A DNA stretch of 64,000 bases. Source: Oceanimonas doudoroffii. GTDB lineage: Bacteria > Pseudomonadota > Gammaproteobacteria > Enterobacterales > Aeromonadaceae. A program made the translations under genes and the position numbers. Below, in pieces: positions 12,844 through 21,941 of the stretch. The notes beneath the pieces were generated by a model. It searched no databases, was not told where the DNA came from, and was given only the letters and a program-made list of their open reading frames with translations. The stretch spans positions 1,860,001 through 1,924,000 of the forward strand of contig NZ_NBIM01000001.1 in assembly GCF_002242685.1 (NCBI RefSeq), read 5' to 3'. The stretch's first letter is position 1. Every line of letters starts with the position of its first letter.

Positions 12844-13773
12844 TTACAGCTTCTCAATCAGCTTCGGCAGTGCCTCAAATAAATCCGCCACCAGGCCGTA
12901 GTCGGCCACCTCAAAGATGGGGGCCTCTTCGTCCTTGTTGATGGCGACGATGATTTTCGCGTCCTTGATGCCGGCAAGATGCTGAATGGCACCGGAAATA
13001 CCCACGGCGATATACAACTCCGGAGCCACTATCTTGCCGGTCTGCCCCACCTGCTGATCGTTGTCGGCCAGGCCCGCGTCCACCGCCGCCCGGCTGGCGC
13101 CTACCGCCGCCCCCAGCTTGTCGGCCAGTTGCTCCAGCAGGGCGAACTGCTCCTTGCTGCCCAGGCCTCGGCCACCGGACACCACCACTCGGGCCGAGGT
13201 CAGCTCTGGGCGTTCACTCACGCTCAGCTCATCGCGGACAAAGCGGCTGGTGTTTTCCACCGCCACCGCAGACAGGGTTTCCACCGGAGCCGGCTCACAG
13301 CCCTCGGCAACGGGATCAAAGGCGGTGGCGCGAATGGTCAGCAGGGTCACCGGATCCAGCGACTGTACCCGGGCCAGGGCATTGCCGGCGTAAATGGGCC
13401 GAGTAAAGGTATCCTCACTTTCAATATCCACTACGTCCGCCACCAACCCCACCCCCAGCAAGGCAGCCGCCCGGGGCAGCACATCCTTGCCAAAAGTGGA
13501 TGCCGGCGCCAGCACATAGCGATAATGGGTGGCCAGGCGTGACACCAGGGCCGCGCAGGGCTCGGCCAGCTGCTGGCGGTAAAGTGCATCATCGGCCAGC
13601 CGCACCTTGTTCACACCGGCCAGCACCCTGCCCTGTTCACTCACGGCGGCGCAGTCGTGCCCCATCACCAGCAGGTGCACCTCGGCATTCAGCCGGCTGG
13701 CCGCCCCCAGCACCTTGGCGGTGTTGGCGCTCAGGGTGAGGTTATCGTGTTCGGCTATCACCAGTATGCTCAT
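12844..13773 (-). CDS. etfA: Electron transfer flavoprotein subunit alpha
   Basis: FAD-binding subunit of ETF, which takes electrons from acyl-CoA dehydrogenases and passes them to ETF-ubiquinone oxidoreductase. 309 residues. The N-terminal domain is typical ([20 protein letters not shown]). The C-terminal FAD domain has [33 protein letters not shown] and the [17 protein letters not shown] signature. The ATG overlaps the etfB stop by 4 bp, so the subunits are coupled. Confidence 0.97.
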   Translation of the reverse strand: MSILVIAEHDNLTLSANTAKVLGAASRLNAEVHLLVMGHDCAAVSEQGRVLAGVNKVRLADDALYRQQLAEPCAALVSRLATHYRYVLAPASTFGKDVLPRAAALLGVGLVADVVDIESEDTFTRPIYAGNALARVQSLDPVTLLTIRATAFDPVAEGCEPAPVETLSAVAVENTSRFVRDELSVSERPELTSARVVVSGGRGLGSKEQFALLEQLADKLGAAVGASRAAVDAGLADNDQQVGQTGKIVAPELYIAVGISGAIQHLAGIKDAKIIVAINKDEEAPIFEVADYGLVADLFEALPKLIEKL

Positions 13774-14522
13774 GAAATCACCTTGGCTTCATTCTTCAGT
13801 TTGTCCACCAGCTCGTCCACATCGGCCACCCGAATCCCGGCCTTGCGTGCCGGCGGCTCAGTCACTCCCAGCAGGCGCACATGCTGTTCAAAGGTCACGC
13901 CCAGTTCGTCCGGGGTCAAGGTTTCCAGCGGTTTTTGCCGGGCCTTCATGATATTGGGCAGGGAGGCAAAGCGCGGCTCATTCAGGCGCAGATCCGTGGT
14001 GATCACCGCCGGCGGCGTCAGCCCTTGTGTACGCAGGCCGCCATCGACCTCACGGGTGACCAGCAGCTCGTCGCCGTCCCGCTCGATGGCCGAGGCAAAG
14101 GTGGCCTGGGGCCAGCCATTGAGGGCCGCCAGCATCTGCCCGGCCTGGTTGTGATCGGTGTCGATGGATTGCTTGCCCATCAACACCAGCTCGGGGTGTT
14201 CCCGTTCGCACAGCGCCGCCAGCAAGTGAGCCACGGTCAGCGGCTCGGCCGGCTCGCTGCTTTCCACCAGAATGGCCCGGTCGGCACCCAGTGCCAGGGC
14301 CGCGCGCAGCTGTTCACTGGCCTCGGTGCTTCCTATGCTGACCGCCACGATTTCCGACACCCACCCCTTTTCCTTCATGCGCACCGCCTCTTCCACCGCG
14401 ATCTCGCAAAAGGGGTTGGCCGCCATCTTGACGTTGCCCAGATCCACGTCGCTGCCGTCGGCGCGCACGCGAACCCGAACGTGATAGTCAATCACCCGTT
14501 TAACCGTCACCAGTACTTTCAT
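13770..14522 (-). CDS. etfB: Electron transfer flavoprotein subunit beta
   Basis: AMP-binding partner of EtfA. 250 residues from the ATG at 14522 ([13 protein letters not shown]); the open frame to 14588 is not homologous. [18 protein letters not shown], the [18 protein letters not shown] motif and [10 protein letters not shown] with the following [14 protein letters not shown] stretch are the family signature. Divergent from ETF-QO. Partners in this window are the isobutyryl- and isovaleryl-CoA dehydrogenases. Confidence 0.97.
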   Translation of the reverse strand: MKVLVTVKRVIDYHVRVRVRADGSDVDLGNVKMAANPFCEIAVEEAVRMKEKGWVSEIVAVSIGSTEASEQLRAALALGADRAILVESSEPAEPLTVAHLLAALCEREHPELVLMGKQSIDTDHNQAGQMLAALNGWPQATFASAIERDGDELLVTREVDGGLRTQGLTPPAVITTDLRLNEPRFASLPNIMKARQKPLETLTPDELGVTFEQHVRLLGVTEPPARKAGIRVADVDELVDKLKNEAKVIS

Positions 14523-14540
14523 GGCCGCTCCCGGAATTGG

Positions 14541-14569
14541 TGAATTCGACTTAATACTAGTCGATTTCA
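14541..14569. promoter_or_regulatory. Operator-like inverted repeat between etfBA and ETF-QO
   Basis: Arms TGAATTCGACT (14541-14551) and AGTCGATTTCA (14559-14569) are inverted copies with one mismatch in 11, separated by 7 AT-rich bases. The site lies 19 bases upstream of etfB and 85 upstream of ETF-QO, fitting an operator shared by the divergent promoters. The protein that binds it is not known from the sequence. Confidence 0.55.
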
Positions 14570-14653
14570 CCGCGCCGCCATGGGCCACGGCGGTTTGTTA
14601 AATATCGCCGCCAATACAATACTTTAGCCATGGCAAGCAGCGGGAGACGCGGC

Positions 14654-16297
14654 ATGAAACGGGAGTCAATGGAGTTTGATGTGGTCATCGTGGGGGCCGG
14701 TCCGGCGGGGCTGGCCGCGGCCTGCGGCCTGATGCAACGTGCGCAGCAGGCCGGGCTGGAGCTGAACGTATGCGTGGTGGAAAAGGGCGCCGAGGTGGGC
14801 GCGCATCTGCTCTCCGGCGCCCTGCTTGACACTCAAGCCCTGAACGAGCTGTTTCCCGACTGGCGAGAGCGGGGTGCACCGATCACCACAGCGGTCACTC
14901 AGGAGCATTTCTACATGCTGAGCAGCCCTCAGGGCGGACTGGAGCTACCCGCCTGGATGACGCCGGCTTCACTGCATAACACCGGCAGCTATATCGTCAG
15001 CCTGGGCAAACTGTGCCGCTGGCTGGCGAAGCAGGCGGAGGGCCTGGGCGTGGCGGTATTTCCCGGCTTTGCCGCCAGTGAGGCGCTGTTCGACGACGCG
15101 GGTGCCGTGTGCGGCGTGCTTACCGGCGACATGGGGGTGGGGGCGAACGGCATTCCCAAGGCCGGCCATGTGCTGGGCATGGAGCTTCGCGCCCGCTACA
15201 CCCTGTTCGCCGAAGGCAGTCGGGGCCATATCGGCAAGACCCTGATTGACCGCTTTGCCCTGGATCGAGGCAGGGATCCCCAGCATTACGCCATCGGCTT
15301 CAAGGAATTGTGGCGGCTGGCGCCGGAGCGCCATCATCCCGGGCTGGTGGTGCACGGTGGCGGCTGGCCGCTGGGTCGAAACGGCGGTGGCTTTTTTCTC
15401 TATCACGGCGACGACGGCCTGGCCGCGGTGGGGATGATTGTCGATCTCAACTATGACAATCCGCACCTGGATCCATTCAAGGAATGCCAGAGGCTCAAGC
15501 ATCACCCGCTGCTGGCCCGGCACTTGTGGGGCGGCAAACGCCAGGCCTGGGGGGCCCGGGCGTTAACCAAGGGCGGGCTCAACTCCCTGCCGCAAATGAT
15601 CCTGCCCGGCGCCCTGCTGCTGGGCTGCGATGCGGGCACCCTTAACGGCGCCCGCATCAAGGGCATTCACACCGCCATGAAGTCGGGCCTGCTGGCCGCC
15701 GAAGCACTGCTGCCGGCACTGGTGGCGGGCCGTGGCGGCGACAAGCTCACGGAGTTTACGCAACTGATGGAAGAAAGCTGGCTTCAAACCGAGCTGCAGC
15801 GCGCCCGGCACTTCGTTCCCGCACTGCACAAATTCGGGCCCTGGGCCGGAGGCGCGCTGAACTGGCTGAGCCAAACACTGCTAAGGGGCCGGCTGCCGTT
15901 TGCCCCCCATGACTCCATTCCGGATCACGCCACGCTGAAGCCGGCGGCGGCCTGCCCTTCCATCGCCTATCCGAAAGCCGATGGCGTGCTGGCCTTTGAT
16001 CGCATGTCATCGGTGCACCTGGCCAGTACCGGCCACGACGAGGATCAGCCCTGTCACCTGCATCTGGCCGACAGGGCCCTGCCGCTGCGGGACAACCTGC
16101 CCCGCTTTGATGAGCCGGCCCAGCGCTACTGCCCCGCCGGCGTCTATGAAGTGGTGCAGCAGGCGGGCAAGCCGGTGTTTCGCATTAACGCCGCCAACTG
16201 TGTGCACTGCAAAACCTGCGACATCAAGGATCCGGCCCAGAACATTACCTGGGTGCCACCGGAAGGAGGCAGCGGGCCCAATTATTCGGGCATGTAA
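14654..16297 (+). CDS. Electron transfer flavoprotein-ubiquinone oxidoreductase
   Basis: Inner-membrane-bound FAD and 4Fe-4S enzyme that passes electrons from ETF to the quinone pool. 547 residues. The N-terminal FAD motif is VVIVGAGPAGLAAACG. The C-terminal cluster ligands are in CPAGVYEV and INAANCVHCKTCDIKDP, and the protein ends in the typical WVPPEGGSGPNYSGM. Start chosen at 14654 (MKRESMEFD, preceded by GGGAG), matching homologues; 14630 and 14669 are alternatives. Divergent from etfBA, completing the electron path for branched-chain acyl-CoA oxidation. Confidence 0.96.
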   Translation: MKRESMEFDVVIVGAGPAGLAAACGLMQRAQQAGLELNVCVVEKGAEVGAHLLSGALLDTQALNELFPDWRERGAPITTAVTQEHFYMLSSPQGGLELPAWMTPASLHNTGSYIVSLGKLCRWLAKQAEGLGVAVFPGFAASEALFDDAGAVCGVLTGDMGVGANGIPKAGHVLGMELRARYTLFAEGSRGHIGKTLIDRFALDRGRDPQHYAIGFKELWRLAPERHHPGLVVHGGGWPLGRNGGGFFLYHGDDGLAAVGMIVDLNYDNPHLDPFKECQRLKHHPLLARHLWGGKRQAWGARALTKGGLNSLPQMILPGALLLGCDAGTLNGARIKGIHTAMKSGLLAAEALLPALVAGRGGDKLTEFTQLMEESWLQTELQRARHFVPALHKFGPWAGGALNWLSQTLLRGRLPFAPHDSIPDHATLKPAAACPSIAYPKADGVLAFDRMSSVHLASTGHDEDQPCHLHLADRALPLRDNLPRFDEPAQRYCPAGVYEVVQQAGKPVFRINAANCVHCKTCDIKDPAQNITWVPPEGGSGPNYSGM

Positions 16298-16300
16298 TGC

Positions 16301-16354
16301 AAAAAAAACCCTGAATGCAGTGCTCCCTCGTAAGGGATCAATGCGTTCAGGGGT
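16301..16354 (-). terminator. Long terminator hairpin after the valine operon
   Basis: An 11-bp outer stem (16309-16319 with 16342-16352, one G-T pair) encloses an inner TCCCT/AGGGA stem. On the minus strand it is followed by eight T. It lies about 155 bases beyond the last leftward gene (the SDR) and directly after the ETF-QO stop on the other strand. Confidence 0.7.
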
Positions 16355-16508
16355 ATGGCAGTATTATGGTTATATTGTAGTTTGGCTCTGTTAACGCAGG
16401 GGGCACGTTCCGTTGCTGTGCGTTGCAAAAAACAATACGCCTTTCCCCCTGCGCTCACAAGATAGACTTTAGTGTTACCCTGAGGGACACGGGTCACAAA
16501 ATTCGGTG

Positions 16509-17270
16509 TTACAACCGCAAGCCACCGTCCATTTCCAGCAGGCGGCCGTGAAAATAGTCATTCTCAATCACATATTGCAGGCTGTGCACCAGCTCCTCCA
16601 CCTCCGCCAACCGCCCCTGCGGAATGCGCCGAGTGATCCGTTCCATGGCGTCGGGCTTCATCTGGGCGGTCATTTCGGTGGCAATCATCCCGGGCGCTAT
16701 GCCCGCCACGCGAATGCCAAAACGACACAGCTCGGCAGCCCAGCATACCACCAGCGCCGCCACCCCGGCCTTGCTGGCGGCATAGTTGCTCTGGCCCGCA
16801 TTGCCGGCCCGAGCCACCGAGGAAATGTTGACAATCAACCCGCCTTCGCCGCGCTCGGCCATGATGGCCGCCGCCTCACGACCACAGAGAAAGCTGCCGG
16901 TCAGGTTGACGTCCATCACCTGCTGCCAGTCTGCCAGGCTCATTCTGCGGCTGACCTTGCCGTCTTCCAGCTTGACCAGCAGGGCATCGCGCAACAGGCC
17001 GGCATTGTTGACCAGCACATCCAGGCCTCCCAGCTCCCGTACGATATGGCCAAAGCTGTCAGTCACCTGCTGCTCATTGGCCACGTCGCACAGATGTACT
17101 GCCACGCGAGCGCCGGTGGCCGCCACCATCTCGCCGCTTTTGGCCAGATCCCGCTCGTGAGTGTCAATCAGTGCCAGTGCCGCCCCCTGCCGGGCCAGAT
17201 GATGAGCCATGGCCCGGCCCAGGCCGCGACCGGCACCGGTAATCACCACCACCTTGTTCTTGATGTCCAT
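16509..17270 (-). CDS. SDR-family 3-hydroxyacyl-CoA dehydrogenase (IvdG-like)
   Basis: 253-residue short-chain dehydrogenase. NAD(P)-binding TGAGRGLG is at residues 11-18, NNAG mid-protein, catalytic Ser in VNISSVARAG and YAASK further on. It is FabG-like in sequence, but the context points to branched-chain acyl-CoA breakdown: it is the last gene of the operon and starts directly after mmsB. In Shewanella the same final position holds an SDR assigned to 2-methyl-3-hydroxybutyryl-CoA oxidation in isoleucine degradation, and I infer the same here. The alternative is a generic 3-oxoacyl reductase. Confidence 0.8.
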   Translation of the reverse strand: MDIKNKVVVITGAGRGLGRAMAHHLARQGAALALIDTHERDLAKSGEMVAATGARVAVHLCDVANEQQVTDSFGHIVRELGGLDVLVNNAGLLRDALLVKLEDGKVSRRMSLADWQQVMDVNLTGSFLCGREAAAIMAERGEGGLIVNISSVARAGNAGQSNYAASKAGVAALVVCWAAELCRFGIRVAGIAPGMIATEMTAQMKPDAMERITRRIPQGRLAEVEELVHSLQYVIENDYFHGRLLEMDGGLRL

Positions 17271-18170
17271 TCACGCATCTCCTTCGGGCTGGCGATAGAG
17301 CCGAAACAGGCTGGAAAAGTCGAGCCCACCATGACCCGCGACCTGGTGCAGACTGAACAGGGCCCGGGCGGCCGAGCCCATGGGCACCGGCGAGCCGCTG
17401 CCCTGGCTCAGGCCCATGGCCAGGTTGAGATCCTTGCACATCAGGTTGACCTGAAAACCGCCCTGATAGCCATGGCTGGCAGGGACCTTTTCCATGACGC
17501 CGGGCACCGGATTGTAGTGCTCCATCACCCAGTTGTTACCCGAACTCTGATGAATAATCTCCGACAGCACCGCCGCGTCCAGGCCATGATTCAGCCCCAG
17601 GTTAAGGGCCTCGCAGCTGGCCGCCATCTGCGCCGCCAGCAGCAGGTTGTTGCAGGCCTTGGCCACCTGGCCGGCGCCGTGAGGGCCGGCATGCAGCACC
17701 TTTTTACCCATTTGCGCCAGCACGGGCCGGGCCCGGGTAAACTGATCCTCGCTGCCGCCCACAATAAAGGTCAGGGTGCCGGCCTCGGCTCCGGCCACGC
17801 CTCCGGACACGGGCGCATCCACAAAATCCAGGCCATGACCGGCGGCCACCTTGGCCATGCGTTGTGCGATCTCGGCTTCTATCGTCGAGCAGTCGATCAC
17901 TAGGGCGCCCGGCGCCAGATGGCCAAAAAGACCATCGTCACCGCCATACAGCCCCGCCACCTGTTCACCACTTTGCAGCATGGAGATCACCACGGTCGCG
18001 TGCTTGACCGCGGCCACCGCCGTGGTCTCGGGAATGGCGCCAAGGGCCGCAGCCCGGCTGACCGCTTCCGGCTGCAGATCAAATACCTGCACGCGGCGCC
18101 CGGCCCTGACCAGATTGGCGGTCATGGGGATTCCCATGTTGCCGAGGCCGATAAATGCGATGGTTGCCAT
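17271..18170 (-). CDS. mmsB: 3-hydroxyisobutyrate dehydrogenase
   Basis: Oxidises 3-hydroxyisobutyrate to methylmalonate semialdehyde with NAD in valine degradation. 299 residues. N-terminal Rossmann motif FIGLGNMGIPM, then DAPVSGGVAGAEAGTL (the family substrate-binding motif), and the catalytic Lys in GAGQVAKACNN. GGAGG precedes the ATG, and the gene abuts the SDR with no gap. Confidence 0.95.
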   Translation of the reverse strand: MATIAFIGLGNMGIPMTANLVRAGRRVQVFDLQPEAVSRAAALGAIPETTAVAAVKHATVVISMLQSGEQVAGLYGGDDGLFGHLAPGALVIDCSTIEAEIAQRMAKVAAGHGLDFVDAPVSGGVAGAEAGTLTFIVGGSEDQFTRARPVLAQMGKKVLHAGPHGAGQVAKACNNLLLAAQMAASCEALNLGLNHGLDAAVLSEIIHQSSGNNWVMEHYNPVPGVMEKVPASHGYQGGFQVNLMCKDLNLAMGLSQGSGSPVPMGSAARALFSLHQVAGHGGLDFSSLFRLYRQPEGDA

Positions 18171-18180
18171 AGTGTGCCTC

Positions 18181-19293
18181 CTATTTGAGATCCGCGAGCG
18201 GGCTAAGGCCCCAGGGTGAAGTGAACAGGGTGTTCAGCAGCGCCGGTTCGACCTCACTCAGGCTGGCAAAGGTCCAGCCGGGAGTGTTGTCCTTGTCGAT
18301 CAACCTGGCACGCACCCCTTCGGCAAACTCCCGAAAACGACACAGCTGCACCGACAGATCCAGCTCGGCCTGAAACACCTGCGCCAGCGACGAATACCGG
18401 CAACGGGTCAGTTGCCGGTGGATCACCGCCATGGCCAGGGGACTGCCTGCCGCCAGGGTTTGCTGAGCCCGAATAAACCAGGCATCGTGTGTGTCAGCCT
18501 CCAGTATGGCGGAAACCTTATCGGCCAGGCTGTCCTGGTCCATCAGCTTTCGAATCAGATCCTGATGCCGGCGCAGGGGCGAATCGAGCCCGGCAAGCTG
18601 TGCGGCCGATTCCGCTTCCAGCTCCCTTATTACCTCTGCAGCGCCACCGCTGTCCCGCTGCAATCGGGGCCACAGCTCATTCAGCCGCTCTTCGGCCACA
18701 AAGCGGTTGGCCAGGCCCAGCCAGAGGCTGTCGGCGGCATTGAGGGAGCAGCCGGTCAGGGCAATAAATTCCCCCAGTCCCGGCGGCAGCCGGTTGAGAA
18801 ACCAGCTGCCGCCCACGTCCGGGTAGAGCGCTATGGTCACCTCGGGCATGGCCAGACGGCTATGTTCGGTCACCATGCGCTGGCTGGCCGCCATAAACAG
18901 CCCCATGCCGCCGCCCATGACAACACCGGCTCCCACACAGATCACCGGCTTGCCAAAGGTATGCAGCAGATGATCGAGCCGGTATTCCCGCTCAAAAAAA
19001 CGCGCCGCCGCCGAGGGCACGGTGCCGAGTTCACGTTCGCCGCAGCCGGCCCGCACGGTGGCGATGGCCGAGATCAGCCCCACCACGTCCCCGCCGGCAC
19101 AAAAGGCCCGGGACCCGGCCCCCTCCAGCACCACAGCCACCACACTGTCGTCATGCCGCCAGTCCCGCAACACCGCCGTCATGGCGTCAATCATGTCCAG
19201 GTTCAACGCATTTAACTGGGCTTCACGATCCAGCACCAGCCGACCGATATAACGGCCATCGGCAGTGGGCTGCTTGCCTGAAATTACACTCAT
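18181..19293 (-). CDS. 3-hydroxyisobutyryl-CoA hydrolase
   Basis: Crotonase-fold thioesterase that frees 3-hydroxyisobutyrate from CoA in valine breakdown. 370 residues, the length of the hydrolase group and longer than simple hydratases. FCAGGDVVGL, GAGVVMGGGMGLFMAA and the oxyanion/catalytic stretch MPEVTIALYPDVGGSWFL are diagnostic of the HIBCH family. The start is set at 19293 because a perfect AGGAGGT lies just before that ATG; the frame is open to 19317. Confidence 0.94.
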   Translation of the reverse strand: MSVISGKQPTADGRYIGRLVLDREAQLNALNLDMIDAMTAVLRDWRHDDSVVAVVLEGAGSRAFCAGGDVVGLISAIATVRAGCGERELGTVPSAAARFFEREYRLDHLLHTFGKPVICVGAGVVMGGGMGLFMAASQRMVTEHSRLAMPEVTIALYPDVGGSWFLNRLPPGLGEFIALTGCSLNAADSLWLGLANRFVAEERLNELWPRLQRDSGGAAEVIRELEAESAAQLAGLDSPLRRHQDLIRKLMDQDSLADKVSAILEADTHDAWFIRAQQTLAAGSPLAMAVIHRQLTRCRYSSLAQVFQAELDLSVQLCRFREFAEGVRARLIDKDNTPGWTFASLSEVEPALLNTLFTSPWGLSPLADLK

Positions 19294-19301
19294 GCCACCT
19301 C

Positions 19302-20078
19302 CTAACGGTTGCGCCACTGGGGCTCACGCTTTTTCAAAAAGGCATTTACCCCTTCCCGCTGATCCTCGGTATCGAACAGCGCCATAAAGGCGTCCCGCTC
19401 CCGTACGCGGCCTTCGTTCAGCGGCCGCCGCCGAGCCGACTGAATCAGCCGTTTGCAGGCGGCCACCGAGCCCGGGCTCTGCCCTTCAACCCGTTCGGCC
19501 AGGGCAAGGGCCCGGGTCAGCACCTCGCCATTGGACACCACCTCTTCCACCAGGCCGATGGCCTGCGCCTGGTCGGCGCCCAGCCGCTCCCCGCATAAAA
19601 TCAACCGCTTGGCCCAGGCCTCTCCTACCAGATGGGGCAGCAGCTGAGTGCCGCCGGCACAGGGCAGCAGCCCCACCCGGGCCTCGGGCAGCCCCATCAC
19701 CGCCCGCGCGGCGGCAATGCGCAGATCACAGGCCAGGGCCGCTTCCAGCCCGCCGCCCATGGCATAGCCGTTAATGGCCGCCACCGACAGCCCGCGAAAT
19801 TCGCTCAGCGCCTCAAAGGCCCGGCCAAAGGCCTGGGCCATGGCATGAGCCTTGCCCTTGTCGCCATCGGCAAACACACTGAGCTCGGCCCCGGCACAGA
19901 AAAACTTCTCGCCCTCACCGGTGAGCACCAGGCTGCGAATGTCGTCGTCACCGTTCAGCTCATCCACCAACGTCGCCAGCCGGTTGAGGCTGTCCACCGT
20001 CCAGGTATTCGCCGGCGGGTTATTCATGGTTAACAGTGCCACCTGTCCTTGTTTTGTGAAGCAGATTTTTTGTGTCAT
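19302..20078 (-). CDS. Enoyl-CoA hydratase (valine/isoleucine pathway)
   Basis: 258-residue crotonase. Both catalytic glutamates are where hydratases have them: GYAMGGGLEAALACD, and the Glu of LPEARVGLLPCAGGTQ. It probably hydrates methacrylyl-CoA (valine) and tiglyl-CoA (isoleucine), inferred from its place between isobutyryl-CoA dehydrogenase and the hydrolase. An AAGGAG ribosome-binding site precedes the ATG. Confidence 0.92.
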   Translation of the reverse strand: MTQKICFTKQGQVALLTMNNPPANTWTVDSLNRLATLVDELNGDDDIRSLVLTGEGEKFFCAGAELSVFADGDKGKAHAMAQAFGRAFEALSEFRGLSVAAINGYAMGGGLEAALACDLRIAAARAVMGLPEARVGLLPCAGGTQLLPHLVGEAWAKRLILCGERLGADQAQAIGLVEEVVSNGEVLTRALALAERVEGQSPGSVAACKRLIQSARRRPLNEGRVRERDAFMALFDTEDQREGVNAFLKKREPQWRNR

Positions 20079-20148
20079 TTTTGCTCCTTGGGCATGATCC
20101 TATAGTGCTGCTGATTACCATGGAGTTGTTCGGCATTAACACATTATT

Positions 20149-20358
20149 TTAAGGTCCCCAAAACCATGCATATGTGAAAAGCGCTAGCAATAAGCTAACA
20201 AAGCAGCCAACACCAAATCCGGCGTTTTCTTCGCCCAATATAGTCTTAAATAGCCACCCCAATGAGCTACCTACCACCAAGTAAATCAAGAGGAAGAGCA
20301 CGCCGAATGCCGCCAACTTAAGGGAAAAAATAACAATCAGGTCTATTAGCTCTATCAA
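20149..20358 (-). CDS. Small hydrophobic membrane protein, unknown
   Basis: 69-residue ORF with two predicted membrane segments (about residues 6-32 and 47-67) separated by a short loop with Lys and two Glu. It starts with TTG at 20358, overlapping the stop of the acyl-CoA dehydrogenase, with GGGGAG upstream, so coupled translation is possible. The DNA is clearly more AT-rich than its neighbours. I do not recognise a family. Its place inside a conserved catabolic operon and the base composition suggest a later insertion. It could be a chance ORF. Confidence 0.45.
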   Translation of the reverse strand: MIELIDLIVIFSLKLAAFGVLFLLIYLVVGSSLGWLFKTILGEENAGFGVGCFVSLLLALFTYAWFWGP

Positions 20359-21506
20359 AGCTCTCCCCCTTCACCCAGCAGCCGGCGGGCGATCAGCAGT
20401 TTCATGATTTCGTTGGTGCCTTCCAGAATGCGGTGCACCCGGGTATCGCGCACATGGCGCTCCAGCGGGTACTCTCGAATGTAGCCATAGCCGCCGTAAA
20501 GCTGCAGCGCTCGATCGCAGACTCTAAAACCCACGTCGGTGGCAAAACGTTTGGCCATGGCGCAATAGGTAGTGGCGTCGGCATGTCCGGCATCCAGCCG
20601 GCTGGCGGCCAGCCGCACCAGCTGCCGTGCCGCCGTCAGCTCGGTGGCCATGTCGGCCAGGGTGAACTGCAGCGCCTGAAACTCCGCCAGCTTGCGGCCA
20701 AACTGACTGCGCTCCTGCAGGTAATTGCACGCCAGGTTCAGCGCCTGTTGCGCCGTGCCCAGCGAGCAGCTGGCGATATTGATACGGCCACCGTCCAGCC
20801 CTTTCATGGCGAGCTTGAAGCCCTCTCCTTCCCGCCCCAGCAGCTGACGGGCGGACACCCGCACACCGTCAAAGGTCACACTGCGGGTGGGCTGACTGTT
20901 CCAGCCCATCTTGTCTTCCGGCCGGCCGTATTCAATGCCGGGGCTGTCGGCATTCAGGGCAAAGGCGGAAATGCCGCCGGGACCCTCACCGCCGGTGCGG
21001 GCCATCACCACCAGCACCTGAGTGCTGCCCGCCCCCGAAATAAACATCTTGCTGCCGGTCAGTTCATAGTCTTCACCCACCTTCTTCGCCTGGGTTTTAA
21101 GGGACGCCGCATCGGAGCCGGCATTGGGTTCGGTGAGGCAATAGGAGCCCAGCAAACGGCCGCTGGTCATGCCTTCCCGCCACGGCTCCCAAACCGCTTT
21201 TTCTGCGGTGCTGGCAATCATCCAGGTGACCATATTGTGAATGGTGAGAAAGGCGGTGGTAGAGGTGCAGCCCATGGCCAGCCGTTCAAAAATAAGGCTG
21301 GCATCGAGCCGGGACAGACCCAGGCCACCGGCGGCCTCTGGGGTATACAGCGCGCAAAAGCCCAGCTCGCCGGCCTGTTGCAGGGTGTCCACCGGAAAGT
21401 GATGCTCTCTGTCCCACTGCGCCGCATGGGGCGCCAGCGCCTTGTCGGCAAAGTCTCCCGCCAGCGCCACAAAGGCCCGCTGATCCTCATTCAGTTCAAA
21501 ATCCAT
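20355..21506 (-). CDS. Isobutyryl-CoA dehydrogenase (acyl-CoA dehydrogenase)
   Basis: FAD enzyme oxidising isobutyryl-CoA to methacrylyl-CoA and passing electrons to ETF. 383 residues from the ATG at 21506 (MDFELNEDQR), which has AGGAGGG before it; the longer frame to 21572 runs into repeat DNA. Signatures: YCLTEPNAGSDAASLKT, then MFISGAGS, LYGGYGYIREYPLERHVRD, and HRILEGTNEI with the catalytic Glu in the usual short-chain position. The isobutyryl assignment rests on the operon (mmsA, mmsB, hydrolase). Confidence 0.92.
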   Translation of the reverse strand: MDFELNEDQRAFVALAGDFADKALAPHAAQWDREHHFPVDTLQQAGELGFCALYTPEAAGGLGLSRLDASLIFERLAMGCTSTTAFLTIHNMVTWMIASTAEKAVWEPWREGMTSGRLLGSYCLTEPNAGSDAASLKTQAKKVGEDYELTGSKMFISGAGSTQVLVVMARTGGEGPGGISAFALNADSPGIEYGRPEDKMGWNSQPTRSVTFDGVRVSARQLLGREGEGFKLAMKGLDGGRINIASCSLGTAQQALNLACNYLQERSQFGRKLAEFQALQFTLADMATELTAARQLVRLAASRLDAGHADATTYCAMAKRFATDVGFRVCDRALQLYGGYGYIREYPLERHVRDTRVHRILEGTNEIMKLLIARRLLGEGGEL

Positions 21507-21941
21507 GAGCCCTCCTGGCTGACAACCAAAAGCTGCAAAGTTGACTGTAAGTTCCTGCCCGCCTCCGGACAAAGGGCACTACTTCGCCGACACGCCGTAA
21601 ACCCTTCCATGGGGGCTCCGCTGCGCATCTGACCGCCATGGATGGCGGGAATGCCGAAAATGCAGGAGCAATTCTCGGCCCTGCGCAGAGGGTACGGCGA
21701 AGCAGACACCCTTTGCCCTTCGGGAAAATGCCGAGTTGCCTGACGGCATTCATCAGGCGGCGCCGGCGTGAAGCGAAGAAGCTGCAGGGATTGCCGGAGC
21801 CGACCGTCAAATGCCAGGGATGGCATTTGCCGAGCGCTACATGGATGTACTCGCAGCGTGTCGGCGCAGGTAACCCTGCTGATTCATCGCTTGGCGGAAC
21901 TCGCAGACAACAGACGCTCCGCCAGTCTCCCGCCGTATTCG
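21507..21941. repeat. Mosaic of palindromes between mmsA and the acyl-CoA dehydrogenase
   Basis: 435 bases with no believable gene in any frame, although several short frames are open. It contains at least three hairpins: CCGCCA/TGGCGG at 21633-21648, GCCTGA/TCAGGC at 21738-21758, and a perfect 9-bp stem at 21808-21829. Two of them share a TGGA or GGGA tetraloop before a TGG arm. The layout (palindromes spaced with related GCCGA-rich linkers) looks like a composite intergenic repeat, possibly of a family repeated elsewhere in the genome. It interrupts an otherwise tight operon. Confidence 0.65.
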
